A stretch of 64,000 nucleotides of DNA from Agarivorans sp. TSD2052 (GCF_023238625.1 NZ_CP096670.1:2894501-2958500); one strand, 5' to 3'. Shown: positions 1-10,039, numbered from the stretch's first letter. The notes: generated by a model not told the origin, from the letters alone. Made by a program: numbers and translations.

Positions 1-25
1 CACTTACTTTAATTTGGCTAATAGA

Positions 26-49
26 ACTAAGCGCCTTTCGGCGCTTAGT
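26..49. terminator. Hairpin downstream of guaB
   Basis: Ten-base perfect arms (26-35 and 40-49, ACTAAGCGCC against GGCGCTTAGT) enclose a 4-base loop. It lies just past the guaB stop. No long T-run follows on either strand, so it may be an intercistronic hairpin between guaB and a gene beyond the window edge (guaA is the usual neighbour) and not a full terminator. Confidence 0.5.
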
Positions 50-69
50 AGAAGTAAAACGGTTTTGGC

Positions 70-1530
70 TTAACCCATACGGTAGTTCGGTGCTTCTTTC
101 GTAATGGTTACGTCATGTACGTGGCTTTCGCCCATACCAGCACTCGTCACCCGAACAAATTCAGCTTTAGTGTTTAATTCGCTAATAGTAGCGCAACCGG
201 TTAAGCCCATACATGACCGTAAACCGCCCATTTGCTGGTGAATAATGGCTTTAACTGGGCCTTTATAAGCTACGCGACCTTCAATACCTTCTGGTACTAA
301 TTTGTCTGCCGCATTGTCGGTTTGGAAGTAACGATCAGATGAACCTTGAGACATGGCGCCTAATGAGCCCATGCCACGGTATGATTTGAACGAACGGCCT
401 TGGTAAAGCTCAATTTCGCCTGGCGCTTCTTCCGTACCAGCAAACATGCTACCGACCATAACACATGAAGCGCCGGCAACTAATGCTTTAGCAATATCGC
501 CTGAGAAACGAATACCACCATCAGCAATAACTGGAATATCACGACCTTTTAACGCTTCAACCGCATCGGCTACTGCGGTAATTTGTGGAACACCTACACC
601 GGTTACAATACGCGTAGTACAAATCGAACCAGGGCCAATACCCACTTTAACCGCGCTTACACCGGCATCAGCTAAGGCAATAGCGCCGGCACCCGTTGCA
701 ACGTTACCGCCAACTATAGGCAAGTCTGGATATTTGTCATGTGTGGCTTTAATTCGATCGAGCACACCTTGCGAGTGACCATGAGACGAGTCAATCAGTA
801 ATACATCTACGCCAGCTTCAACCAAGGCGTCTACACGCTCTTCGTTACCTGCGCCAGCACCGACAGCAGCGCCAACACGTAAACGACCAAAACTATCTTT
901 ACAAGCGTTTGGCTTACGCTCGGCTTTCTTGAAATCTTTTACCGTAATCATACCGGTGAGTTTGAAGGCTTCATCAACCACCAACATCTTTTCAATGCGG
1001 TGTTCGTGCATTGCCTTTTCTACTACATCACGTGATGTGTCAGTAGTCGTTACCAAACGTTCTTTAGGTGTCATCACCTGAGAAACCGTTTTAGTAAAAT
1101 CTGTTTCAAAACGCAAATCACGACCGGTAACAATACCCACCAAATCATTTGCTTCTGTGACGACAGGGAAGCCAGCAAAGCCATGAATTTGGCGAAGCTC
1201 TGCAATTTGACCCAGCGTTAACTCAGGTGTAACCGTGATAGGTTCTAGAACGATACCTGCTTCAAACTTCTTCACTTTACGAACTTCGGCAGCTTGCTGT
1301 TCAATGCTCATATTTTTGTGAATAAAACCAATGCCGCCTTCTTGGGCTAAGGCAATAGCAAAATTCGCTTCAGTGACGGTATCCATGGCTGCAGACACCA
1401 TTGGAATACTTAAAGAGATATCTTTCGTTAGACGAGTCGCCAAATTGGCGGTATTTGGAAGTACTTCTGAGTGGGCAGGAAGTAGTAGTACATCATCGAA
1501 GGTTAAGGCTTCTTTGGAAATTCTCAACAT
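70..1530 (-). CDS. guaB: Inosine-5'-monophosphate dehydrogenase
   Basis: Oxidises IMP to XMP with NAD+, the committed step of guanine nucleotide synthesis in the cytoplasm. At 486 aa it matches the usual bacterial length. The N-terminal barrel segment starts with [11 protein letters not shown]; a CBS-domain pair lies at about residues 95-200; the active-site loop GPGSICTTR with the catalytic Cys follows near residue 300, then the GGIRFSGD and [10 protein letters not shown] segments of the IMP site and mobile flap. The gene diverges from xseA as in Escherichia and Vibrio, and guaA is expected just outside the window. A good promoter with a GC-rich discriminator lies upstream. Identification is secure. 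Confidence 0.98.
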   Translation of the reverse strand: MLRISKEALTFDDVLLLPAHSEVLPNTANLATRLTKDISLSIPMVSAAMDTVTEANFAIALAQEGGIGFIHKNMSIEQQAAEVRKVKKFEAGIVLEPITVTPELTLGQIAELRQIHGFAGFPVVTEANDLVGIVTGRDLRFETDFTKTVSQVMTPKERLVTTTDTSRDVVEKAMHEHRIEKMLVVDEAFKLTGMITVKDFKKAERKPNACKDSFGRLRVGAAVGAGAGNEERVDALVEAGVDVLLIDSSHGHSQGVLDRIKATHDKYPDLPIVGGNVATGAGAIALADAGVSAVKVGIGPGSICTTRIVTGVGVPQITAVADAVEALKGRDIPVIADGGIRFSGDIAKALVAGASCVMVGSMFAGTEEAPGEIELYQGRSFKSYRGMGSLGAMSQGSSDRYFQTDNAADKLVPEGIEGRVAYKGPVKAIIHQQMGGLRSCMGLTGCATISELNTKAEFVRVTSAGMGESHVHDVTITKEAPNYRMG

Positions 1531-1581
1531 AGCAACATTCGCCTAAATACAGTTAATAAAGGGATAAAATATTGCGGTCGG

Positions 1582-1610
1582 ATTATAGGTATAAAGCTGG
1601 CCAAGGTAAA
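1582..1610 (-). promoter_or_regulatory. Probable guaB promoter
   Basis: On the minus strand TTTACC (1605-1610) and a perfect TATAAT (1582-1587) are separated by 17 bases, giving a 5' leader of roughly 45 nt before guaB. The bases just after the -10 (CCGACCGC) are GC-rich, the discriminator type associated with stringent control of guaB in E. coli. No PurR box was recognised. Confidence 0.6.
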
Positions 1611-1662
1611 TTGAAAAATGTTATTTTCTTACATTATTTTCAAATTAGCCTCGAGTGCACTG

Positions 1663-3000
1663 ATGCAAACCAATCAAATAGCCGCAAATATCCTCAGTGT
1701 AAGTCAATTAAACCAGCAAGTTAGGCGATTGTTAGAGCATTCTCTAGGTACTGTTTGGTTAGAAGGTGAAATCTCTAATTTTTCAACACCATTTTCGGGA
1801 CACTGGTACTTCAGCTTAAAAGACCATTCTGCGCAAGTTCGCTGTGCTATGTTCAAAAACAGTAACCGTAAAGTAGTATTTAAACCCGAAAGCGGCATGC
1901 AAGTATTACTCAAGGCAAAAATCACCATGTACGAACCACGTGGTGACTATCAACTGATTGTTGAAGCTATACACCCCGCAGGGGATGGCGCCATGCAACA
2001 GGCTTACGAACAGCTCAAAATGAAGCTGGCCGGCGAAGGCTTATTTGCTGAAGCCGAAAAGCAAGCACTTCCAGCATACCCCAGTAGCATTGGCATTATC
2101 AGCTCAGCATCCGGGGCCGCGCTGCAAGATATTTTGTCGGTACTTGCCCGCCGAGCGCCAGCTATTCGGGTAATAGTTTATCCTGTATCAGTTCAAGGTG
2201 AACTTGCTGTCCCGCAGCTTATAAAAATGATACAAATCGCCAATCAACGTCAAGAAGTCGACTTACTGGTCGTCGGTCGAGGAGGCGGTTCTAAAGAAGA
2301 TCTTTGGGCGTTTAATGATGAAGTGCTAGCCAGAGCCATTTTCGACTCACGTATTCCCGTAATATCCGCCGTCGGTCATGAAGTGGATGATAGCATTAGC
2401 GATTTGGTGGCTGATGTTCGAGCCGCCACCCCGTCAGCAGCTGCAGAAATGATAAGCCAACAAGCCACTCACATTGCTCAAGGCATCACTCACTTCAAGC
2501 AACAGTTAGTACAGCTCTCATTGCATGAATTTAGGCGTCAGCAGATTCGCTTAGTCCAACTTGAGAACACACTCACAACCTTATCCCCACTGCACTTATT
2601 AGAGCAACAACAGCAGCGTTTTGATGAACTTGAACACCGTTTAAGGTTTGCCATTTCTCAGCAGCAGTTACAAGGCCGCGAGCGTCAATCCGGACTCAAG
2701 CAGCGTTTAAAACACGCTTTATTGGAGAGAAAGATCACTCAGCAGCAGCAGCGAATAGATGAGCAAACAAGACGCCTTATTAGTGCCAGCCAAACAACAC
2801 TGAATCAGCACCAACATCTGTTAGCAGGGGCTTGCCGCCAATTAGATAACTTAAGCCCTTTGAAGGTCTTAGACAGAGGTTTCAGCTTAGTTACTCACCA
2901 ACAACAGCTAGTCAAACAAGCGTCGCAGCTAAAAGCAGGCGATGTGATAAACGTGAAGTTTTCAGATGGCAACCTAACAGCGACCGTAAACCACCAGTAA
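1663..3000 (+). CDS. xseA: Exodeoxyribonuclease VII large subunit
   Basis: Large subunit of the XseA-XseB nuclease that degrades single-stranded DNA in both directions. The N-terminal OB-fold (about residues 10-105, with GHWYFSLKD and YEPRGDYQLIVE) is followed by the catalytic region with VVGRGGGSKEDLWAFND and SAVGHEVDD. A long Gln-rich coiled-coil arm runs from about 270 to 400. An upstream ATG at 1618 would add 15 hydrophobic residues not seen in the family, so I prefer the ATG at 1663, giving 445 aa against 456 in E. coli. Divergent from guaB; a hairpin terminator follows. Confidence 0.96.
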   Translation: MQTNQIAANILSVSQLNQQVRRLLEHSLGTVWLEGEISNFSTPFSGHWYFSLKDHSAQVRCAMFKNSNRKVVFKPESGMQVLLKAKITMYEPRGDYQLIVEAIHPAGDGAMQQAYEQLKMKLAGEGLFAEAEKQALPAYPSSIGIISSASGAALQDILSVLARRAPAIRVIVYPVSVQGELAVPQLIKMIQIANQRQEVDLLVVGRGGGSKEDLWAFNDEVLARAIFDSRIPVISAVGHEVDDSISDLVADVRAATPSAAAEMISQQATHIAQGITHFKQQLVQLSLHEFRRQQIRLVQLENTLTTLSPLHLLEQQQQRFDELEHRLRFAISQQQLQGRERQSGLKQRLKHALLERKITQQQQRIDEQTRRLISASQTTLNQHQHLLAGACRQLDNLSPLKVLDRGFSLVTHQQQLVKQASQLKAGDVINVKFSDGNLTATVNHQ

Positions 3001-3013
3001 TTGTTGTTTTAAA

Positions 3014-3062
3014 CACTCAGCTCACATCTAATGAGTGACCCATCAAAATAAATGGGTTTTTA
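3014..3062 (+). terminator. xseA terminator
   Basis: Two adjacent hairpins follow the xseA stop: CACTCA/TGAGTG (3014-3019, 3032-3037), then ACCCAT/ATGGGT (3038-3043, 3052-3057) running into a T-run. The second has the form of an intrinsic terminator. Confidence 0.7.
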
Positions 3063-3210
3063 AAGAAAATTAACTTAGTATTACCCAGACTAAACGAATA
3101 CCTAGTTAGTTTGCAGTTCAGAACAAGTGACGACCAAGCCCAACTAGAGGCGCGGCGCATATTCTTGGTAATTAACTAGCCATTAAATAAACAAAATTAG
3201 CAGCAATACT

Positions 3211-5031
3211 ATGAACTTACCGGATAGCAACAAGGAGCGTGAGCTAACCAGCGTCGATAATAGGGAACAGCTAATCGGTATGATATACCGAGCAGCAGCA
3301 GAACCTGAATATTGGCCAGACTTGCTTGAGCACCTCTACATGATGCCAGAACTACAGCGTTCTGAAAGTAACGACCCTTCGTCAGCAAAATTAAGCCAAA
3401 TGCTAGACGCCGTCTCTCCACAACTATCAATTGTCGAGAGCCAATACTCGCAGCGCAATCAGCTGTTATTAGAGCACTTTAACCAAGCCCTCAATATTGC
3501 CAAGCGCATTTATCAACTTGAAGAAAAAAATCACTCACTTAACTCTTTACTCGATCACATACCGGTGGGGGTAATTTTAGTAAACGCTCAAAGTGAAGTG
3601 TTGCTGACTAACGAATTAGCAGAAGAAACCCTTCAATTAGGCCAAGGCTTATATCAAAAAGATAAAAATTTGGTCACCCAACAGAGCGAGTCAACTCGAT
3701 TACTCAAAAAGTACATTGAAGAACTCTCTTCATTGGGACCAAATGAATCAAGCAGCCGTGGTTTACCAATACAAATTGATGGCGAAACTGAAGTTCAAAC
3801 CATGGTGATTTTAAGCCCCGTAAATCACTTACAAAACCCCACCCTAGAGCGAAATGCCAGCGTGGTGGTATTTATTTCACCTTCTCGTCCCGACGTAGAG
3901 CTTGATCTAGGCGCCTTCGCCGACGGCTACCACCTTACCCCTAAAGAAGCGCGTATAGTCAATTACATCGCTCAAGGCATGTCGCCTCCCGATATCGCTG
4001 ATAAAATCTTTGTTAGTTACAATACCGTCAGAACACAATTAAAATCGGTATTCAAAAAAACAGGGGTTAGTAGTCAAAGTGAGTTAGCTAGCTTAGTGTT
4101 AACAGGACCTTGGGGAATGTTATCGCAAAATAGTCGCCATTTTGGGTTTTCTGAAATACAAAATAGCGACGCTAAATACTTCACCTTAGCGGATCAACGA
4201 GTGCTTTGTTATCAAGAATACGGCGACCCTAAGGGTAAAGCGTTAGTCTATTGCCACAGTATTTTAGGTTGTCGACTAGAAAATTTTTTCGACCAAATTG
4301 ATATCGCTAAGCAATTAGGTTTGCGTTTAATTTCTGTCGATCGTCCGGGGTTTGGCGGATCAGATTATTGCGAAGGCTACAGTTTTTTAAAATGGGCTGA
4401 AGATCTAAACGCACTGTTAACCCATTTGAATCTAGATAAAGTGGAACTGGTTGGTTATGCCACGGGCGGGGTGTACGCCGCTTGTTGCGCCGCGACGATA
4501 CCAGAAAAAATTAGTCACTTAACAATCATCAGCTCCGGCGACGCTCTCACCTTCGACAGCGATTATCAGGCCACAGCAAAGCTCTACCGAATGCACATGA
4601 AGCTAGCCCGAGACTTTCCAAGCATGCATCGTTTATTCACCAATATATTAGACAAGGGCCTGCATAAAGACCCGAATAAGTTGTTTAAAGTGTTGGCGCG
4701 TGATTTGGAAGGCACCGACGTTGAATTGTTTGAAAGCCCGCAATTCAAAGATAAGTTTGGCCGCTACTTGAAGGAATCAAAAACTCAGGGCGGTAACGCA
4801 TTTTCTGATGAAGTCCGTCAAGTCATGGCCCCTTGGGGGTTCAACATTGAAGACGTTAAGCTTAGCACTCAGCTATTTCATGGTGAGCAAGACAAGCATA
4901 TACCATTGGTGTTAGCAGAGCGCTTTGTCGAACGAGCAGCAAATGCCAGCATCACCGTGTACCCTGATCAAGGCCACTATATGATCTATCGGCAATGGCC
5001 TAATATCTTAGAGGCTATCGCCAAACGTTAG
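3211..5031 (+). CDS. LuxR-type regulator fused to a degenerate alpha/beta-hydrolase domain
   Basis: A 606-aa fusion. Residues 1-230 resemble a PAS-like or sensor region with a coiled-coil start. Residues about 240-300 are a LuxR/FixJ helix-turn-helix (LTPKEARIVNYIAQG, then a recognition helix around SYNTVRTQLKSVFKK). Residues about 320-606 form an alpha/beta-hydrolase fold, with the strand and turn LISVDRPGFGGSD, acid candidate D561 and His H589. The nucleophile elbow reads V-G-Y-A-T-G-G, so Ala417 sits where the family has Ser, and ordinary hydrolase catalysis looks impossible. My inference is a cytoplasmic ligand-sensing transcription factor. The order HTH then hydrolase is unusual because LuxR HTHs are normally C-terminal. 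The gene stands alone between two terminators. Target and ligand unknown. Confidence 0.85.
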   Translation: MNLPDSNKERELTSVDNREQLIGMIYRAAAEPEYWPDLLEHLYMMPELQRSESNDPSSAKLSQMLDAVSPQLSIVESQYSQRNQLLLEHFNQALNIAKRIYQLEEKNHSLNSLLDHIPVGVILVNAQSEVLLTNELAEETLQLGQGLYQKDKNLVTQQSESTRLLKKYIEELSSLGPNESSSRGLPIQIDGETEVQTMVILSPVNHLQNPTLERNASVVVFISPSRPDVELDLGAFADGYHLTPKEARIVNYIAQGMSPPDIADKIFVSYNTVRTQLKSVFKKTGVSSQSELASLVLTGPWGMLSQNSRHFGFSEIQNSDAKYFTLADQRVLCYQEYGDPKGKALVYCHSILGCRLENFFDQIDIAKQLGLRLISVDRPGFGGSDYCEGYSFLKWAEDLNALLTHLNLDKVELVGYATGGVYAACCAATIPEKISHLTIISSGDALTFDSDYQATAKLYRMHMKLARDFPSMHRLFTNILDKGLHKDPNKLFKVLARDLEGTDVELFESPQFKDKFGRYLKESKTQGGNAFSDEVRQVMAPWGFNIEDVKLSTQLFHGEQDKHIPLVLAERFVERAANASITVYPDQGHYMIYRQWPNILEAIAKR

Positions 5032-5035
5032 CCTG

Positions 5036-5071
5036 CAAAAGTACTAGGTGGCCATAGGCCACCTAGTACTT
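5036..5071. terminator. Bidirectional terminator between the LuxR fusion and yfgJ
   Basis: A perfect inverted repeat with 15-base arms (5039-5053 and 5057-5071) and a 3-base loop lies between convergent genes. On the minus strand, directly after the yfgJ stop, the right arm is followed by TTTT; on the plus strand the T-run is poor. Confidence 0.8.
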
Positions 5072-5072
5072 A

Positions 5073-5303
5073 TTAACTGATGGCTTCAAAGCGGCGAATA
5101 ACCGCACGCTTCGATTTAAGTTCGTTACAGCTATTACAGAAATAATCCACTGCACCGCACGCCTTCAGTTCCTCTAATTCTGCATCACACTTGTCACAGT
5201 GCACCCGTTGCAAAAATTTATGATGACAAGCGCCACATACCCAATGATCAAGCTCGTGTTGTAATTCGCCATCACATTCAGGGCAAGCAATTTCAATACT
5301 CAT
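5073..5303 (-). CDS. yfgJ: YfgJ-like double zinc-ribbon protein
   Basis: A 76-aa protein with four Cys pairs: CPEC, CGAC, CDKC and CNSC, consistent with two small zinc ribbons. The segment LKACGAVDYFC is characteristic of the E. coli YfgJ family (DUF1407), whose gene is also next to der. Function is unknown. The start codon has a GGAG Shine-Dalgarno six bases upstream. Only 12 bases separate it from der, so it is probably the last gene of the der transcript before the strong hairpin at 5036-5071. Confidence 0.85.
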   Translation of the reverse strand: MSIEIACPECDGELQHELDHWVCGACHHKFLQRVHCDKCDAELEELKACGAVDYFCNSCNELKSKRAVIRRFEAIS

Positions 5304-5315
5304 AGCTAACTCCAG

Positions 5316-6785
5316 TTATTTCTTTTTGTACTTACTGACACTTTGCATTTTTTTACGGCGACGTTCTTGCGCAATAGTCAATTTTGACTTCTTATCAGAG
5401 AATGGGTTCTCACCTTCTTTAAATTCGACTCGGATCGGTGTCCCCATTATTTCCAATGCTTTACGGTAGTAGTTCATCAAATAGCGTTTGTATGAATCAG
5501 GTAACGAGTTAACTTGATTACCATGAATCACTACGCGCGGCGGATTATAGCCACCGGCATGAGCATAACGTAACTTAACCCGACGCCCCCGCACTAGCGG
5601 CGGTTGGTGGTCATCTTGAGCCATTTGCATGATACGAGTCAGTAATGACGTAGACACGCGCTTGGTCGCGCTGCTATAAGCCTCTTGAACCGATTCGTAG
5701 AGATGACCGACACCTGTACCGTGTAAGGCTGAGATGAAATGAACGCGAGCAAAGTCGATAAAACCTAAACGGCGATCTAATTCAGTTTTTATTCGCTCTT
5801 TATGATCATTATCTAAGCCGTCCCACTTATTAACAGCCAGTACCAATGCGCGACCAGCATTAAGAACAAAACCTAGCAAACTTAGATCTTGATCTGAGAT
5901 ACCATCTTTAGCATCAATCACCAACATCACAACGTTGGCATCTTCGATCGCTTTTAAGGTTTTAATTACAGAGAATTTTTCTACCGTTTCGGTCACTTTC
6001 CCGCGCTTACGCACCCCAGCAGTGTCAATCAAAATATAATCTTGATCCTCACGCTGCATCGGAATATAGATGCTGTCGCGGGTGGTTCCAGGCATGTCGT
6101 ATACCACCACACGGTCTTCGCCAAGAATACGATTGGTGAGTGTAGACTTACCCACATTCGGCCGGCCAACAATCGCCAGTTTAATCGGTAAGTCTGCAAA
6201 CTGCTGGGCTAACTTATCAAGCTCAGATTCACTCAGCTCGCGCTGTTCATCGAGTTCAGAATCGGGTTCTTCACTTTGATTCTCTAATTGCTCAGTGACA
6301 AACGGACGTAATGCCTCTTCAAGTAACAGATTTACGCCACGCCCATGAGCGGCGGCAATATGATGAACTTCGCCTAATGCCAGCGCATAAAACTCGCCAC
6401 ACGCGGCATCTGCGTCGATGCCATCGGTTTTATTAGCCACCAAGAAAATTTTCTTTTCTTGCTTACGTAAGTGGTGGGCAATCGCCTCATCGGCCACGGT
6501 CATGCCCGAACGCGCATCCACTAAAAAGAGCACAGCATCAGCTTCTTCAATCGCTTGTAACGATTGTTGAGCCATCATTGCATCGATCCCTTCTTCATCG
6601 CCATCAATACCGCCGGTATCGATAACAATGAACTCCTGCTCGGCAACTTTAGCTTGGCCATATTTGCGGTCACGAGTTAATCCGGGGAAATCGGCAACCA
6701 GTGCATCCCTACTCCGTGTAAGGCGATTAAATAATGTAGATTTGCCAACGTTTGGACGTCCCACTAGGGCAACAACAGGAAGCAT
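5316..6785 (-). CDS. der: GTPase Der (EngA), ribosome assembly
   Basis: Double-GTPase needed for 50S subunit maturation. Two complete G domains are visible: the first with [13 protein letters not shown] and NKTD (residues about 1-165), the second with [13 protein letters not shown] and NKWD (about 200-370). An acidic linker joins them, and a C-terminal KH-like domain ends in a Lys-rich tail. At 489 aa it matches the E. coli protein. The start ATG has a GAGG motif upstream. A 32-nt perfect palindrome separates it from bamB, the usual upstream neighbour. Confidence 0.98.
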   Translation of the reverse strand: MLPVVALVGRPNVGKSTLFNRLTRSRDALVADFPGLTRDRKYGQAKVAEQEFIVIDTGGIDGDEEGIDAMMAQQSLQAIEEADAVLFLVDARSGMTVADEAIAHHLRKQEKKIFLVANKTDGIDADAACGEFYALALGEVHHIAAAHGRGVNLLLEEALRPFVTEQLENQSEEPDSELDEQRELSESELDKLAQQFADLPIKLAIVGRPNVGKSTLTNRILGEDRVVVYDMPGTTRDSIYIPMQREDQDYILIDTAGVRKRGKVTETVEKFSVIKTLKAIEDANVVMLVIDAKDGISDQDLSLLGFVLNAGRALVLAVNKWDGLDNDHKERIKTELDRRLGFIDFARVHFISALHGTGVGHLYESVQEAYSSATKRVSTSLLTRIMQMAQDDHQPPLVRGRRVKLRYAHAGGYNPPRVVIHGNQVNSLPDSYKRYLMNYYRKALEIMGTPIRVEFKEGENPFSDKKSKLTIAQERRRKKMQSVSKYKKK

Positions 6786-6817
6786 AAGGGCCTCTTTTTA
6801 TGAATATATGACATGAC

Positions 6818-6849
6818 AAAGGCTCATGGTTAATTAACCATGAGCCTTT
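6818..6849. terminator. 32-nt perfect palindrome between bamB and der
   Basis: Arms 6818-6833 and 6834-6849 are exact reverse complements (AAAGGCTCATGGTTAA and its complement) with no loop. It lies 20 bases beyond the bamB stop and ends in TTT on the minus strand, so it may act as a weak terminator or mRNA-stabilising hairpin. The missing spacer would force a small loop from the central AATT. Confidence 0.6.
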
Positions 6850-6869
6850 CATACACGATTATAACAAAC

Positions 6870-8060
6870 TTAACTGCGATCTAGCGCAATTAGCTTACCA
6901 TTTCGTGCTTGTATGATAATTTTGTCGGAGGTTACCACAGGTGCAACATATAAGCCGCTTTTATCTACCAACATTTTACTGACGAATTCGCCGTTATCAC
7001 GGTTTAACCAGTATAAGTAACCCTCGCTATCGCCGACCAATATATAGCCGCCGTCTACCGCCGGTGCGGTCACGATTCGATACGATAAGGCTGTTTGCGT
7101 CCAACTTTCAACGCCATTACTGCGCTCTAAGCCGTAAACATTATCGCTAGCATCGGTTACATATAGATTTAAGCCTGCACCAGCTAAATTCTGGTAAGCG
7201 GAATAACTGCGTTTCCACTCTTCTTCACCGGTACGTAAGTTAACTGAAACCAAGTTACCATTATAGGCCACGGCATATAATTGTGACCCCACTAAGACGG
7301 GTTTACTATCAACATCAACTATGCGGTCAATTTCAGTTGAACCTTTAGGTTGCGCCAGTTTGGTTTCAAACAATAATTGCCCGTTCTCGAGCAAATAAAG
7401 ACCAATCTTACCGTCACTGCGACCTAGGATAATAGCGCCATTAGAAATAATTGGCGGCGCTTTACTGCGTAAAGACAAAGCAGGCTGATCAATTTTCGAG
7501 TCCCACTTAACTTCACCACTGTGCGCATCAAGAGCCACTAAATGGCCATTGCTGGTCATTATAACCACGACGCTGTCTTCAACCGCAGGGGTTGAGATAA
7601 CTTCACCCGCAACCTTGGCTTGCCATACTATATCGCCGCTTTCAGCATCTAGCGCAAATACGTCAGCATTTTCAGTGCCAAGGTAAATTCGTTTATAAGC
7701 AGCAGTTAAACCACCTGAAATACGAGCATTTGGCGTATTTCCAGAAAACTGATTGTTACTTTCAACTTTCGATAAATCAGTTACCCAAAGGCGCTTTCCT
7801 GCTAAACCGTATGCGCTAACTTCGCCAAAACGAGCAGCGGCAAATATACTGTCATAGGCCACGACCGGTGTTAAAGCGGAAAAGAACTGCTCAACCCCTT
7901 TACCAACCCGAGACTCCCACTGCGTAGCAACGGTGAACTGATTAGCAAACTCTGGGACCGGTGCCATTTGCACAACATCTTCTTCAGTGTTGAATAAAGA
8001 GCACGCCGATAAACCAAGCAGCAAACAAGCTAAGCTAGCACCACGCCACGCTTTAGCCAT
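6870..8060 (-). CDS. bamB: Outer membrane assembly lipoprotein BamB
   Basis: Lipoprotein subunit of the BAM complex, which inserts beta-barrel proteins into the outer membrane. The 396-aa product starts with a signal peptide ending in the lipobox LSAC (Cys20), then carries repeated PQQ-like beta-propeller blades (for example GDIVWQAKV, GEVKWDSKI, GEEEWKRSY). Length matches E. coli BamB (392). Its 5' end overlaps the 3' end of yfgM by 8 bases, indicating translational coupling in the hisS-yfgM-bamB-der order found across gammaproteobacteria. Confidence 0.97.
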   Translation of the reverse strand: MAKAWRGASLACLLLGLSACSLFNTEEDVVQMAPVPEFANQFTVATQWESRVGKGVEQFFSALTPVVAYDSIFAAARFGEVSAYGLAGKRLWVTDLSKVESNNQFSGNTPNARISGGLTAAYKRIYLGTENADVFALDAESGDIVWQAKVAGEVISTPAVEDSVVVIMTSNGHLVALDAHSGEVKWDSKIDQPALSLRSKAPPIISNGAIILGRSDGKIGLYLLENGQLLFETKLAQPKGSTEIDRIVDVDSKPVLVGSQLYAVAYNGNLVSVNLRTGEEEWKRSYSAYQNLAGAGLNLYVTDASDNVYGLERSNGVESWTQTALSYRIVTAPAVDGGYILVGDSEGYLYWLNRDNGEFVSKMLVDKSGLYVAPVVTSDKIIIQARNGKLIALDRS

Positions 8061-8688
8061 TAGTAGCCTCTACTTGTGTTAAATCGTTCAGTTTCATATT
8101 TACACTTGGGTCAACTTCACTAGCACCCGCCGCAACAGCAGCTTGATAAGCTTGGCGCGCCAAATCGGTGTCGCCTTGCTGGAGATAAATATCCCCTTTA
8201 ATTATCTCAACCGTCGCCGTTAACGCTGGCTCACTAACTAAAGCTAAACTCGCTAAAGCATCTGTAAAAGCTGCTTGCTGAGCTTGTACCCGGGCTAAGC
8301 GTGTATAAATTAAGCCTTTCAGCTCTTCAGGTGCGCCCTCTAAAGCTAAGTTCAGCTGGGTTTGCGCTTGTGTAAAATCTTCTTTAGCCACTAATTCTTT
8401 AGCTAAAAGTAGTGATGCAAACACCGAATAGTTTTTGTCGCCCTGATTAGCCGCAACATAATTGGCTAATGGAGCGAGCTCTGCGGTGTTTCCTGCCACT
8501 TGAGTCACAACTTGCTGATAAGCATCAGAAGCGGCCTCTTGCTGAGCAACTTGATACTCACCAAAATAGCGCCAACCAAACACTGCGGCTAAACCCAAAA
8601 CTGAACCGCCAATCACTGATGTTCCGTTTTTCTTCCACCAATCTTTAATGGCTTGAACTTGCTGTTCCTCAGTAGAATAAATGTCCAC
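8053..8688 (-). CDS. yfgM: YfgM, ancillary SecYEG translocon/chaperone subunit
   Basis: A 211-aa single-pass inner membrane protein: a short cytoplasmic N-terminus (STEEQQVQAIKDWWKKNG), one membrane segment at about residues 24-42, then a periplasmic TPR-like Ala-rich domain. This is the YfgM/TPR_21 family, which associates with PpiD at SecYEG. It starts at GTG with an AAGGAG Shine-Dalgarno five bases upstream. It overlaps bamB by 8 bases and follows hisS by 13 bases, the conserved arrangement. Confidence 0.93.
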   Translation of the reverse strand: MDIYSTEEQQVQAIKDWWKKNGTSVIGGSVLGLAAVFGWRYFGEYQVAQQEAASDAYQQVVTQVAGNTAELAPLANYVAANQGDKNYSVFASLLLAKELVAKEDFTQAQTQLNLALEGAPEELKGLIYTRLARVQAQQAAFTDALASLALVSEPALTATVEIIKGDIYLQQGDTDLARQAYQAAVAAGASEVDPSVNMKLNDLTQVEATNG

Positions 8689-8701
8689 TGTGTCTCCTTA
8701 A

Positions 8702-9979
8702 CTAATCTAATACGGTATTAAGCAAGGCAACTAACTCATCTTGAGCCACGCATTGCTGTTGAATATCTTGTCGTAAGTACTTCACGGTAACTTGTTGGTT
8801 AGCTAACTCATCTTCGCCGATGATTAATGCTACTTTAGCGCCCGATTTATCGGCCCGCTTAAATTGCTTTTTAAAGTTACCACCACCACAGTGACTCATG
8901 GTCCGCACCGAGGGTAACGCATCTCTTAATTGTTCAGCTAATGAAAACGCCGCCCCAAGTGTCCCTTCTCCAGCATTGATCACATAAACATCGGCAGTTG
9001 ATGGTAATTCACCCAACAAACCCAGAGTTTCAAGTAACAATACCAAGCGTTCCATACCCATGGCAAAACCAACGGCTGGTGTAGGTTTGCCCCCCAATTG
9101 CTCAACCAAGCCATCATAACGGCCGCCAGCACAAACAGTGCCCTGTGAGCCTAAACTATCCGTGACCCACTCAAATACTGTGCGATTATAGTAATCAAGC
9201 CCACGCACTAAGCGCGGGTTAAGCTCATAGCCGATGCCTGCATTATCCAACAAAGCACACAGTTGTTCGAAATGAGTTTTACTGTCTTGATCAAGGTAGT
9301 CGGCTAAACTTGGCGCGTCAGCCAAAGCGGCTTGTACTTCAGGGTTTTTACTATCTAATACCCGTAGCGGGTTATCATACATTCGGCGTTTAGATTCTTC
9401 ATCTAAGGCGTCTTTATGTCCTTCAAGGTAAGCAATTAAGGCTTCGCGATAATTAGCTCGGGCCTCATTTGAACCCAAACTATTGAGTTGCAAAGTCACA
9501 TGTTTTTCAAGGCCAAAAGCCTTCCAAAATCGTGCAGACAACAAAATAACTTCAGCATCAATATCAGCACTAGCCATACCAAATGCCTCAATGCCTAGCT
9601 GGTGAAACTGACGATAACGGCCTTTTTGGGGACGCTCATGGCGGAACATTGGTCCCATGTACCACAAGCGCTGCTCTTGATTATATAGCAGGCCAGCTTG
9701 ATTACCCGCGCGAACACAACATGCTGTCCCCTCTGGTCGCAGCGTTAAGCTATCCCCATTGCGGTCTTCAAAAGTGTACATCTCTTTTTCCACAATATCG
9801 GTAACTTCGCCGATAGAGCGCTTAAACAGGTTAGTGCTTTCTACAACAGGCATTCGAATTTCGTTATAAGCATAAGCGGCGACGACCTCGCGAATAACCG
9901 ATTCCACTTTCTGCCAAGCGGGTGTATCACTTGGCAAGCAATCATTCATGCCACGTATTGCTTGTATTTGTTTTGCCAC
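8702..9979 (-). CDS. hisS: Histidyl-tRNA synthetase
   Basis: Class II aminoacyl-tRNA synthetase charging tRNA-His in the cytoplasm. Visible are motif 2 ([20 protein letters not shown]), the HisRS-specific [15 protein letters not shown], and motif 3 in GFAMGMERL. The C-terminal anticodon-binding domain occupies roughly residues 325-425. The 425-aa length matches E. coli (424). It starts at GTG with GAGA upstream. It heads the hisS-yfgM-bamB segment, with a hairpin separating it from ispG. Confidence 0.98.
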   Translation of the reverse strand: MAKQIQAIRGMNDCLPSDTPAWQKVESVIREVVAAYAYNEIRMPVVESTNLFKRSIGEVTDIVEKEMYTFEDRNGDSLTLRPEGTACCVRAGNQAGLLYNQEQRLWYMGPMFRHERPQKGRYRQFHQLGIEAFGMASADIDAEVILLSARFWKAFGLEKHVTLQLNSLGSNEARANYREALIAYLEGHKDALDEESKRRMYDNPLRVLDSKNPEVQAALADAPSLADYLDQDSKTHFEQLCALLDNAGIGYELNPRLVRGLDYYNRTVFEWVTDSLGSQGTVCAGGRYDGLVEQLGGKPTPAVGFAMGMERLVLLLETLGLLGELPSTADVYVINAGEGTLGAAFSLAEQLRDALPSVRTMSHCGGGNFKKQFKRADKSGAKVALIIGEDELANQQVTVKYLRQDIQQQCVAQDELVALLNTVLD

Positions 9980-10010
9980 AATAATCTCGAATAAAACAGG
10001 TCAATAACTA

Positions 10011-10039
10011 CTAAAGACCCATGATTATAGGGTCTTTAG
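10011..10039 (-). terminator. Hairpin between ispG and hisS
   Basis: Ten-base perfect arms CTAAAGACCC (10011-10020) and GGGTCTTTAG (10030-10039) flank a 9-base loop. It lies about 37 bases past the ispG stop. The trailing T content is modest, so termination may be partial. Confidence 0.55.

Noticed and set aside
1618-1662. Upstream ATG extending XseA by 15 residues
   Set aside because: The added residues are hydrophobic and unlike the family N-terminus; the ATG at 1663 gives the expected length.
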